Shown here piece after piece: positions 49,928 to 57,954 of a DNA stretch of 64,000 nucleotides. Numbering within the stretch: the first letter of the stretch is position 1; the number at the start of each line of letters is the position of its first letter. The position numbers were made by a program, and so were the translations under genes. The stretch lies in contig DAOTXS010000040.1 of the NCBI GenBank assembly GCA_034435055.1, positions 124,001 through 188,000 of the forward strand. Reading direction: 5' to 3'. Below the pieces are notes generated by a model, which saw nothing but the letters and a program-made list of their open reading frames with translations, did not search any database and was not told the origin of the DNA. Source of the stretch: DAOTXS01 sp034435055. Its GTDB lineage: Bacteria > Chloroflexota > Anaerolineae > UBA4142.

Positions 49928-52771
49928 TCAATGGAGGACGCGCGTCAAAAACTGTCCCGTGTACGACTGCTTCATCTTCGTCACATCTTCCGGCGTGCCT
50001 TCTGCAATCACACGCCCGCCGTGATCGCCGCCTTCGGGTCCCAGGTCGATGATCCAGTCGGCGGTCTTGATCACGTCGAGATTGTGTTCGATGACGACAA
50101 CCGTGTTGCCGGCATCGGCAAGGCGGTTCAACACTTCCAAAAGTTTTTCGACATCCGCCACGTGCAAACCCACCGTCGGCTCGTCGAGAATGTAGAGTGT
50201 GCGTCCGGTTGCGCGGCGCGATAATTCTTTCGATAATTTGATGCGTTGTGCTTCACCACCGGACAAGGTTGTTGCCGGTTGACCTAAATGAATATATCCC
50301 AAACCTACATCGCGCAATGTTTCGAGCTTCGATCTGATTTTGGGAATGTTCTCAAAAAAATCTAGCGCTTCTTCGACCGTCATATCAAGCACATCGGAAA
50401 TATTTTTGCCCTTGTAGTGAATTTCCAACGCCTCGCGATTGTAACGTTTGCCGTGGCAAATTTCGCACGGGACGTAAACGTCCGGCAGAAATTGCATTTC
50501 GATTTTGATGATGCCATCGCCCTGACACGCTTCGCAACGCCCGCCTTTCACGTTGAACGAGAATCGTCCCGGCTTGTAGCCGCGCATCTTGGCTTCATTC
50601 GTCGTTGCAAAGAGATCGCGAATGTCGGTGAACAAGCCGACGTAGGTTGCTGGGTTGGAACGCGGCGTCCGTCCAATCGGCGATTGATCGATGTCGATGA
50701 CTTTATCCAGATTGTCGATGCCAACGACGGCGTCGTGTTTGCCGGGTTTATCTTTGGCATCGTAGAAAACTTGCGCGAGCCGGCGATACAAAATATCGAC
50801 GATGAGCGATGATTTGCCGGAGCCGCTTACGCCGGTTACGCAGACAAATTTGCCCAGCGGAATTTTGACATCGACTTTTTTAAGATTATTTTCTTCCGCG
50901 CCTTTGACGATCAAGAATTTGCCGTTGCCCGTGCGCCGTTGTTTGGGAATTGCTACTTGGCGTTTGCCGGTGAGATACGCGCCGGTGATGGAATCGGGAC
51001 AGCGCATCACTTCAGCGATCGGTCCCGCGCAAACGACCCGCCCGCCGTGTTCGCCCGCGCCGGGTCCCAGATCGACGATGAAATCGGACGCGCGCATCGT
51101 CTCTTCGTCGTGTTCAACGACGAGCACGGTGTTGCCTAAATCGCGCAAACGTAAAAGCGTTTCGATGAGGCGTTTGTTGTCGCGCGGATGCAAACCGATG
51201 CTGGGTTCGTCGAGAATGTACAGGACGCCCATCAACTGCGAACCGATTTGCGTGGCGAGTCGAATGCGTTGCGCTTCGCCGCCGCTCAACGAACCTGCAC
51301 TTCGATTCAATGTGAGATAATCGAGTCCAACGTTGACGAGAAAACCCAGCCGCGCACGAATCTCTTTCAAGATTTGATAGGCAATCGTTTTTTGTTTTTC
51401 GGTAAACAGGTTGGGCAGTGAATTGACCCAGTCGAGTGCTTGTGTGACAGAAAATTCAGTAACTTGGACGATGTTCTTGCCGGCAATCGTAACCGCGAGC
51501 GCTTCCGGTTTCAATCGTTGACCTTTGCACACCGGGCACGGACGCGAGGTCATGTACGATTCGATTTCCTGGCGAATATATTCAGAGTCGGTTTCTTTGT
51601 AACGCCGTATCTGATTCGGAATCACCCCTTCAAACGTTGTCTCGTACTCGCGCATCCGCCCGAATTGATTTTCGTACCGCACGCGAATCACGTCATCGCC
51701 GGTGCCGTACAGAATTTTATCGATGTGTTCGCGTTTCAATTCGCGCACCGGCACGTTCATCGAAAAATTATATTTGCGTGCGACAGCTTCCAGCAACTTG
51801 CCATAGTAGCTGTCATCGTTGCCGCTATCGATGCCGTTCGCGCGAATCGCGCCTTCGGACAGTGCGAGGTTTTTGTCGGGGATGATGAGGTCAGGATCGA
51901 GTTCCATTTGCGTGCCGAGTCCCATACACGCGGGACACGCGCCGTGCGGTGTGTTGAACGAAAATGTGCGCGGTTCGATCTCACCGAGCGAAATGTTATC
52001 GACCGGGCAAGAGAAATGTTCCGAGAACATCAAATCCTCTTTGCCTTGTTGGGTGATGAGCACCACGCCGCCGCCAAGTTTCAACGCCGTCTCGATGGAA
52101 TCGGCGATGCGATTGTGATCGTCGTTGTTTTCGTGTTTGATAACCAGTCGATCCACGACGGCTTCGATGGTGTGTTGTTTGTAGCGGTCGAGTTTCACAT
52201 CCTCGTTCACATCGAGCACGTCGCCATTCACGCGTACGCGGACGAACCCGGCTTTGCGCACGTCGTCGATCACTTTTTTGTGTTCGCCTTTGCGCTCTTT
52301 GATGAGCGGCGCAAGCACCATAATGCGCGAGCCATCGGGCAAACTTTCTACCGCATCGACGATTTGCTCGACGCTTTGTTGTTGGATCACGCGCCCGCAT
52401 TTAGGGCAGTGTGGTTGACCAACACGTGCAAAGAGCAAACGCAAGTGGTCGTAGATTTCCGTTACCGTGCCGACCGTCGAGCGTGGATTGTGGCTAACAC
52501 CTTTTTGGTCAATTGAAATCGCCGGCGACAATCCTTCGATCTGATCGACATCCGGCTTTTCCATTTGTCCCAGGAACTGCCGCGCGTACGCGCTCAAACT
52601 TTCGACGTAACGCCGCTGACCCTCGGCGTAAATCGTGTCGAAGGCAAGTGACGATTTGCCGGAGCCGGACAAGCCCGTGATGACGACTAGCTTGTCACGC
52701 GGGATTTCGAGGTTGATATTTTTGAGATTGTGTTCGCGCGCGCCGCGAATGATGAGTTTGTCTTGGCTCAT
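49928..52771 (-). CDS. uvrA: Excinuclease ABC subunit A
   Basis: A 947-residue damage-recognition ATPase of nucleotide excision repair. Two ABC modules have Walker A GLSGSGKSSL and GVSGSGKSSL and signatures GSLSGGEAQRI and TTLSGGEAQRI. Zinc modules have C-x2-C pairs (HCPKCGR; SCPVDN; CPVCKG; CEACQGDG; CEICHG). Start MSQDKLIIRGAREHNL at ATG 52771 is the family start; the longer frame adds unrelated residues. uvrB and uvrC are not in the window. Confidence 0.97.
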   Translation of the reverse strand: MSQDKLIIRGAREHNLKNINLEIPRDKLVVITGLSGSGKSSLAFDTIYAEGQRRYVESLSAYARQFLGQMEKPDVDQIEGLSPAISIDQKGVSHNPRSTVGTVTEIYDHLRLLFARVGQPHCPKCGRVIQQQSVEQIVDAVESLPDGSRIMVLAPLIKERKGEHKKVIDDVRKAGFVRVRVNGDVLDVNEDVKLDRYKQHTIEAVVDRLVIKHENNDDHNRIADSIETALKLGGGVVLITQQGKEDLMFSEHFSCPVDNISLGEIEPRTFSFNTPHGACPACMGLGTQMELDPDLIIPDKNLALSEGAIRANGIDSGNDDSYYGKLLEAVARKYNFSMNVPVRELKREHIDKILYGTGDDVIRVRYENQFGRMREYETTFEGVIPNQIRRYKETDSEYIRQEIESYMTSRPCPVCKGQRLKPEALAVTIAGKNIVQVTEFSVTQALDWVNSLPNLFTEKQKTIAYQILKEIRARLGFLVNVGLDYLTLNRSAGSLSGGEAQRIRLATQIGSQLMGVLYILDEPSIGLHPRDNKRLIETLLRLRDLGNTVLVVEHDEETMRASDFIVDLGPGAGEHGGRVVCAGPIAEVMRCPDSITGAYLTGKRQVAIPKQRRTGNGKFLIVKGAEENNLKKVDVKIPLGKFVCVTGVSGSGKSSLIVDILYRRLAQVFYDAKDKPGKHDAVVGIDNLDKVIDIDQSPIGRTPRSNPATYVGLFTDIRDLFATTNEAKMRGYKPGRFSFNVKGGRCEACQGDGIIKIEMQFLPDVYVPCEICHGKRYNREALEIHYKGKNISDVLDMTVEEALDFFENIPKIRSKLETLRDVGLGYIHLGQPATTLSGGEAQRIKLSKELSRRATGRTLYILDEPTVGLHVADVEKLLEVLNRLADAGNTVVVIEHNLDVIKTADWIIDLGPEGGDHGGRVIAEGTPEDVTKMKQSYTGQFLTRVLH

Positions 52772-52917
52772 AAGGATTGAGATTAGAAAATGGAGATTTA
52801 ATTCAGACGCGGATTGTAGCACGAAAAAAGATTTTGGGCAAAAGGTTTATCAAGCGGTCTTGGAAAAACGAAAAAGATAATTCAGCGGCGAAACGTTGAA
52901 TCGGCGTCCAAAAACAT

Positions 52918-53102
52918 AAAGCCCTGCAAGTGCAGGGCTAATTCAAGAGTGACGCTCAATCATGCGGGCGACGCGGCTTGTATCACATCGGAGTTACGAG
53001 TTGAAAATAGTTTCCATTGTGCACAAACTATAGCGTTGATAGGTGTATCAAGGGACTGCCTTATTTGAGCCAAGTTCATACGGTTCTTTATCAGAGGCAA
53101 AC
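52918..53102. ncRNA. Candidate structured RNA between uvrA and the CAT-anticodon tRNA
   Basis: This 185-bp non-coding stretch shows nested complementarity. GCTCAA (near 52956) pairs with TTGAGC near 53070. CTTG-CAC pairs with GTG-CAAG around a symmetric 3-nt loop. A 7-bp ATAGTTT/AAACTAT hairpin lies at the centre (around 53006-53031). It is bounded by an intrinsic-type hairpin at 52920-52939 (minus direction) and the terminator at 53104-53130 (plus direction). The rod-with-bubbles form recalls 6S RNA, but I cannot assign a family or strand. Confidence 0.35.
52920..52939 (-). terminator. Hairpin with T-rich tail, minus direction
   Basis: AGCCCTGC, loop AAGT, GCAGGGCT has perfect 8-bp arms. 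On the minus strand the stem is followed by TTATGTTTTTGG. Confidence 0.5.
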
Positions 53103-53103
53103 A

Positions 53104-53130
53104 AAAAAGCCCTATAAACCAGGGCTTTTT
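53104..53130. terminator. Bidirectional intrinsic terminator
   Basis: AAAAAGCCCT (53104-53113) and AGGGCTTTTT (53121-53130) have perfect 10-bp arms and a 7-nt loop. It lies 4 bp downstream of the tRNA on the minus strand and ends any plus-strand transcript of the candidate RNA. Confidence 0.8.
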
Positions 53131-53134
53131 CATG

Positions 53135-53206
53135 TGCCGACGAGTGGAGTCGGACCACTGACCAAGGGCTTATGAGTCCCCTGCTCTACCACTGAGCTAC
53201 GTCGGC
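53135..53206 (-). tRNA. tRNA with anticodon CAT (Met or Ile2)
   Basis: The minus strand folds with acceptor GCCGACG/CGTCGGC, D arm GCTC ... GAGC and anticodon loop CTCATAA (CAT). The 31-39 pair is A-G mismatched and the T loop reads TCCGACT, so position 55 is C instead of the nearly universal T. CCA is not encoded. The acceptor is not initiator-like (G1-C72), so it is an elongator Met or a lysidine-type Ile tRNA; I cannot tell which. Confidence 0.85.
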
Positions 53207-53251
53207 GAATTGCCAAAAGTCAACTTTCAGTACCAGACCCATTTCGCATCT

Positions 53252-53282
53252 GGCTACTGACGACTGATTACTGATGACTGTC
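53252..53282. repeat. TGACGACTGATTACTGATG words
   Basis: A short block of TACTGACGACTGATTACTGA words of the same type as at 14562, 35997 and 63094 lies between the tRNA and the exporter operon end. A partial GTCCTCCGTCGTCGG word block follows at 53322-53345. Confidence 0.4.
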
Positions 53283-53348
53283 GCCATTATATTTCATTGG
53301 CGAACGCTGTCAAATTTCTTTTCCGTCCTCCGTCGTCGGTCGTCCGCA

Positions 53349-55955
53349 TTAGAATGTTACATCCGCCGGCAACCCGGCTTTCAACTCGCCGTTCGGATTT
53401 GCCACTGACACGCGCACCGCAAACACCATCTCGGAGCGTTCTTTGCTGTTGTAAATATTCGCCGGCTTGAACTCGGCTTCCGGCGCAATGTACACAATCT
53501 TGGCATCGAACGATTTGCTGGGCAAACTCGGCAAAGATAGTTTCCCGACTTGCCCCACTTTGAGTTCACCGATATTTCCAATCGGCACGTAAACAACCAT
53601 CTCCAACTCGCGCGCGTCCGCAATCGTCACGAGCGGCGCGCCGACGCGCACCGTTTCGCCCGGCTCGATGCTTTTACCGATAACTTGCCCATCGCTTGGC
53701 GCAACGATTGAAAATCGCTTCGCTTGCGCCTGCACGATTTTCTGACTCGCTTGCGCCGCGCGCAATTTCGCTTCCGCCCAATCGATTTGTTCTTTTTGCG
53801 CGCCGCGTTGTGCGATCTCCCAATCCGCTTGCGCGATTTTCAACCCGGCTTCTGCAATTTGGGTTTGATGCTCGGCATTGTGTTGCGCCGCTAATAATTC
53901 GAGCGGTTGCGCGAGCATTTGTTTGTACAATTCGTGCACACGCAAACTGGCTGTGAGTGAATTGCGTGCCGCGCGCAAACTGGCTTCGGCACCCTCTTTT
54001 TGTTTTTGCAAAATCGCCAAGCGCATTTTGCCGGAACGCGACAAATCTTGTTCCGCAATTTCGATTTGATTCTTGATACTGGCGAGCATTGCCTCCGCGC
54101 GTCCGACCTCACCTTTCGCGGCGACGACTTTACCTTCCGCGATGTGCAGTTGTGTTAACAATTCTTGCGGCGTTTTGATCGTTCGATTTGCCGAATCGAG
54201 CGCGGCACGCGCGGCGGTCAGATCGGCGTTTGCCTGCGCGACGCCGGCTTGAGCGAGCGCCAACGTTCCCGGTCGCGCTTTTTCGTTCACCTGATCCAGA
54301 TTCGATTGCGCGGCGCGCACCGCCGCATCTGCTTCGCTCAACGCCGTTTTGATCGTTGCGTCGTCCAACTCCACTAACACGTCACCGCGCTTGATGACAT
54401 CACCGCGTTGGACGCGCACCGCAACCGCACGCGCGCTCATTTCCGACGCGACGCGCGTTTGTTGGGTTTCGAGCGAGCCGGAAAATTTTTGCGTGTTCGA
54501 TTTGAATAGTTCCGGCAATTTGAGCTCCAAGCCCGCTGGCACAGTGCCGAAAATGACACTCGCGGGCATCCCGGCTTTGACTTGCGCGTCCGCGTCTTTC
54601 ACCGCGATTTCCACCGCGACGAGTTGTGCATTGCGTTCGCTGTCGGTTTGCGACTGTCGTCCGGAAAATTCCGCGCGGTCGGCGATGTGGGCGATGGTGC
54701 CGGTGAATTTACGATTGTTCAACTCGGTAACGAAGATTGTCGCAGCATCGCCGACGCGTATTTTTTCTGTCTGCGAAAACGCAACGAACACGCGCAATTT
54801 CAAATCGCCTTCTATACTCAACCGCACAATCGGTTGACCCGGCGCAACGATTTCGCCGGCGCGATATGCGACGCGCGTAACGATGCCGACGCGCGGCGCA
54901 GTGATCGTGTGCCGCGCAAGTTCCTTGTCCAACATTGCGCGTTCCGCTTTTGCCTGATCGACAATGGCGCGCGCCGTTTGAATTTGCGGCGGGCTCGCGC
55001 CCTCGCGCAAGATTTGCAACCCGGCTTGCGCGGCTTGCAAATTCGCGGCGGCGCGGGCGCGCGCGGCGCGGGCCTGATTCACGCGATTATCGAGCGCGAT
55101 GGGATTGCTGAGTTGATCGGAAATATCTTTGAAATTATCCTGCGCAATCCGCGCGTTGGCATTCGCGCTTTCGACCGCCGCCCAGGCTTGCCACGCGCGA
55201 TTGCTTGCTTTATTCCATTCGTCGCGTGCGTACACCAAGCGCGCGGTCGGCGTATCGAAATACATCACGCGGCCGCCCGGCAAAATAATCGTCATTCCTT
55301 CTTCGAGATTGCGTGTTTGCTCTTCCCAAAAGCGCGTCTCTTCGTCCGTGGCTTCAGCATTCTTGACCGCCGCGATCAATTGTTGTTCTGTGGCGAACGC
55401 GCGTGCCTCGGCGTCGGTCTTGGCAAGGATGAGCGCTTGGGGATTTGCGCGAATCGCTTCTGTGTCGGTAACCGCTTGCGATGCGGCGAGAAACGCCGCT
55501 TGTGCTTGCTCGACGCGCGCTTCCGCTTTTTTCAAATCCTCAGATCGCGCGCCGAGTTCAAGTAATTTTAGTTGCGCTTGTGCGGCGACAACATTCGCAT
55601 CTGCAACATCGATGCGCAGTCGAATCAATTCATCGTCGATGAGAGCGAGCGGCTGACCCGATTGAACAACATCGCCTTCTTTCACAGCGACGTTTGTGAT
55701 GCGTCCGCCAACTTCGGGTGAGATGTCGATGGTTTTGCCTTCGAGGAATCCTGACCACACTTCGGTGCTGTTGTTCACATTGTTCGATGATTGGCACGCG
55801 ACTGTAAGAACCAATAGCGCGATTGTCATTGCGAGCACGTTCGCTTTGCTCAGTGTAAACTCCGCGAAGCAACCTCTCAAATGTCTCTTGAAAGATTGCT
55901 TCGTCGCCAAGAATGCTCCGCGCAATGGATTTTTGTTTTTCATAACCGATCTCAT
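53349..55955 (-). CDS. Tandem-duplicated membrane fusion protein (HlyD/YbhG-like)
   Basis: An 868-residue lipoprotein-type periplasmic adaptor. The signal peptide ends in lipobox LTVACQ (Cys54). Module 1 (about 65-470) and module 2 (about 480-868) each show a biotinyl-lipoyl half (GGRITNVAVKEGDVV; VAVRVQRGDVIKRGDVLV), long Ala-rich coiled-coil hairpins, the second lipoyl half (ITAPRVGIVTRV; IVAPSDGQVIGK), and beta-barrel segments (RKFTGTIAHIADRAEFSG; KSFDAKIVYIAPEAEFKP). Normal MFPs have one module of 300-400 residues. The N-terminal 42 residues contain an in-frame palindromic repeat. It is first in map order of an ABC exporter set with two ATPases and two permeases. Confidence 0.88.
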   Translation of the reverse strand: MRSVMKNKNPLRGAFLATKQSFKRHLRGCFAEFTLSKANVLAMTIALLVLTVACQSSNNVNNSTEVWSGFLEGKTIDISPEVGGRITNVAVKEGDVVQSGQPLALIDDELIRLRIDVADANVVAAQAQLKLLELGARSEDLKKAEARVEQAQAAFLAASQAVTDTEAIRANPQALILAKTDAEARAFATEQQLIAAVKNAEATDEETRFWEEQTRNLEEGMTIILPGGRVMYFDTPTARLVYARDEWNKASNRAWQAWAAVESANANARIAQDNFKDISDQLSNPIALDNRVNQARAARARAAANLQAAQAGLQILREGASPPQIQTARAIVDQAKAERAMLDKELARHTITAPRVGIVTRVAYRAGEIVAPGQPIVRLSIEGDLKLRVFVAFSQTEKIRVGDAATIFVTELNNRKFTGTIAHIADRAEFSGRQSQTDSERNAQLVAVEIAVKDADAQVKAGMPASVIFGTVPAGLELKLPELFKSNTQKFSGSLETQQTRVASEMSARAVAVRVQRGDVIKRGDVLVELDDATIKTALSEADAAVRAAQSNLDQVNEKARPGTLALAQAGVAQANADLTAARAALDSANRTIKTPQELLTQLHIAEGKVVAAKGEVGRAEAMLASIKNQIEIAEQDLSRSGKMRLAILQKQKEGAEASLRAARNSLTASLRVHELYKQMLAQPLELLAAQHNAEHQTQIAEAGLKIAQADWEIAQRGAQKEQIDWAEAKLRAAQASQKIVQAQAKRFSIVAPSDGQVIGKSIEPGETVRVGAPLVTIADARELEMVVYVPIGNIGELKVGQVGKLSLPSLPSKSFDAKIVYIAPEAEFKPANIYNSKERSEMVFAVRVSVANPNGELKAGLPADVTF
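55825..55929. repeat. GTCATTGCGAG palindromic element, copy 7 (inside MFP signal region)
   Basis: The left end GTCATTGCGAG is intact, inner AAAGATTGCTTCG is present, and the right end is degenerate (CGCGCAATGGA). It encodes residues about 9-43 of the membrane fusion protein, between MKNKN and the hydrophobic signal core. Confidence 0.75.
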
Positions 55956-55982
55956 TTTTCGATCCTCAATTCCAATGTGAGT

Positions 55983-56909
55983 CTAACCGCGGGCGCGCGC
56001 GATAAACACATCTTCCAACGACGGCGGAATCACTTGCATCGAACTAATCGCAATCCGCTCCGCCTTCAACGCCTCTTCGATAATCGGGCAGTACGTCGCG
56101 CAATCCGGGACGACGGCGTGAATCGAACTGCCGTACAGCGCAACCTCCTCCAGATTTTTCAGCGTCCGCAAAATTTCCAGTGCGCGTCCCGGCTGATCGC
56201 AATCGATTTCGACCACGTGCCCGTGCATCTGCCGTTCTTTGATTTCGTTCGGCATGCCGGTCGCCACGATCTTGCCGTTGTGAATGAACGCGAGGCGATG
56301 ACATTGCTCGGCTTCATCCATGTAATGCGTCGTGACAAAAATCGTTGTGCCTTCGGCGGCAAGGCGATAGAGTAATTTCCAGAAATCACGCCGCACCACC
56401 GGATCGACCCCGGCGGTTGGCTCGTCGAGAAAAACCAGTTGCGGTCGATGAATGATCGCCGTGGCGAGCGCGAGGCGTTGCTTGAAACCGCCGGCAAGAT
56501 TCGCGGTCAAGGTGCGTTCGTGCCCGGTTAACTCGACGAGTTCCAAAACCTCGCGTTGACGCTCGACGAGTTGCTTGTTCCATACGTTGTACGCGCGTCC
56601 GTAAAATTTCAGATTCTCGATAGCGGTGAGGTCATTGTACAGTGAAAACTTTTGCGACATATAACCGACATTGCGTTTCACATCATCGGCATGACGCGCA
56701 ACATCATAACCCAGCACCGACGCTTTGCCGCTCGATGGATGCAAAAGCCCGAGCAACATTCGGATGGTTGTCGTTTTGCCGGAGCCGTTAGGACCCAGGA
56801 AACCAAAAATCTCGCCGCGTGTAACCGTGAATGAAATGTGATCGACGGCGGTGAATTTCCCAAAGCGGCGGGTGAGTTGTTCGGCGATGACAGCGAATTC
56901 AGTTTGCAT
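55983..56909 (-). CDS. ABC exporter ATPase (CcmA/YbhF-type, first)
   Basis: A 308-residue ATPase. Walker A is GPNGSGKTTTI, the signature region is TANLAGGFKQRLALATAI (LAGGFKQR in place of LSGG), Walker B is LVFLDEPTAGVDP, and the H-loop is VTTHYMDEAEQCH. A C-terminal extension (220-308) follows, as in YbhF/DrrA proteins. It pairs with the second ATPase and the two ABC-2 permeases to drive export through the membrane fusion protein. Confidence 0.93.
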   Translation of the reverse strand: MQTEFAVIAEQLTRRFGKFTAVDHISFTVTRGEIFGFLGPNGSGKTTTIRMLLGLLHPSSGKASVLGYDVARHADDVKRNVGYMSQKFSLYNDLTAIENLKFYGRAYNVWNKQLVERQREVLELVELTGHERTLTANLAGGFKQRLALATAIIHRPQLVFLDEPTAGVDPVVRRDFWKLLYRLAAEGTTIFVTTHYMDEAEQCHRLAFIHNGKIVATGMPNEIKERQMHGHVVEIDCDQPGRALEILRTLKNLEEVALYGSSIHAVVPDCATYCPIIEEALKAERIAISSMQVIPPSLEDVFIARARG

Positions 56910-56921
56910 AAAAACCTATGG

Positions 56922-56991
56922 ACGAAAGACGAAGGACGGAAGCCGAACGATTATGCATTGCTTTCATCCTTTGTCATTCGTCTTTCGTCAC
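56922..56991. repeat. GACGAAAGACGAAGGACGGA word palindrome
   Basis: GGACGAAAGACGAAGGACGG is answered by ATCCTTTGTCATTCG and TCTTTCGTCAC. It lies between the two ATPase genes and encodes the last residues (VTKDE) of the second one. Confidence 0.7.
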
Positions 56992-57954
56992 TTGGTGCGT
57001 CACCAACGAGATAAACGCTTCTTGCAAATGCGGTGTGGTTTGGCGAATTTGCGTTACGCGTACGCCCGATGCTCGCAACGCGCTTTCGATTTCCGGCATG
57101 CGGCGTTTGGCATCGTCAACGAAGACGTGCAAACGATCGCCGTACACTTGCACTTCGTTTACGCCGGCAAGTTGTCCAATCCGCATTTCCGATTTCTGCA
57201 AATCGCTCGCCACGATGGCGATTAAATCGCCGGTGACGAGTTGGCGCAATTCTGCCGGCGATCCTTGCCGAATGATTTCACCTTGGTACATCAAACCGAC
57301 GCGCGAACAGCGTTCCGCTTCATCCATATACGCGGTGCTGATGAAAATGGTGACGCCTTGGATGTGCAAATCACTGAGAATGTCCCAGAACTCGCGCCGC
57401 GAAATCGGATCGACGCCGTTGGTTGGTTCATCGAGAAATAAAATGCGCGGAGAATGAATCAATGCGCACGCGAGACCTAGTTTCTTTTTCATCCCGCCGG
57501 ACAAGACGCCGGCGTCGCGCTGTTGAAATTCTTCCAACCGTGCAAAGCGCAAAAGTCGTTGAATACGCGGTTCGCGTTCCGCGCCGCGCACGCCAAAAAT
57601 GTCCGCATAAAATTCGATATTCTCGCGCACGGACAAGTCGCCGTAGAGCGAAAAGCGTTGCGCCATGTATCCAACTTGCGAACGCAACTGTTCGGCTTCG
57701 CGGGTGGTATCAAAGCCGCTCACGCGCGCGATCCCCGCGGTTGGCTTCATCACGCCGGCGAGCATCCGTATCGTCGTTGTCTTGCCCGCGCCATCGGGTC
57801 CGATGAGTCCGTAGATTTCGCCGGGTGCAATATCGAGATCGATGCCGCGCACCGCTTGAACTTCCCTGGCACCGCCCGCCAGGGCAGGTGTGCGAAAGTG
57901 TTTAGTTAGTTTTTCGGCTTGGATGTGTCCGGTGGTGTTTGTTGATATTACCAT
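56974..57954 (-). CDS. ABC exporter ATPase (CcmA/YbhF-type, second)
   Basis: A 326-residue ATPase. Walker A is GPDGAGKTTTI, the signature is VLSGGMKKKLGLACALI, Walker B is ILFLDEPTNGVDP, and the H-loop area is ISTAYMDEAERC. As in the first ATPase, a C-terminal regulatory stretch follows. In E. coli YbhF these two ATPases are fused; here they are separate genes 64 bp apart. The start overlaps the stop of the DUF2726-like gene by 7 bp. Confidence 0.93.
   Translation of the reverse strand: MVISTNTTGHIQAEKLTKHFRTPALAGGAREVQAVRGIDLDIAPGEIYGLIGPDGAGKTTTIRMLAGVMKPTAGIARVSGFDTTREAEQLRSQVGYMAQRFSLYGDLSVRENIEFYADIFGVRGAEREPRIQRLLRFARLEEFQQRDAGVLSGGMKKKLGLACALIHSPRILFLDEPTNGVDPISRREFWDILSDLHIQGVTIFISTAYMDEAERCSRVGLMYQGEIIRQGSPAELRQLVTGDLIAIVASDLQKSEMRIGQLAGVNEVQVYGDRLHVFVDDAKRRMPEIESALRASGVRVTQIRQTTPHLQEAFISLVTHQVTKDE

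Noticed and set aside
51440..52516. 358-codon plus-strand frame opposite uvrA
   Set aside because: Antisense shadow of UvrA, with no domain features.
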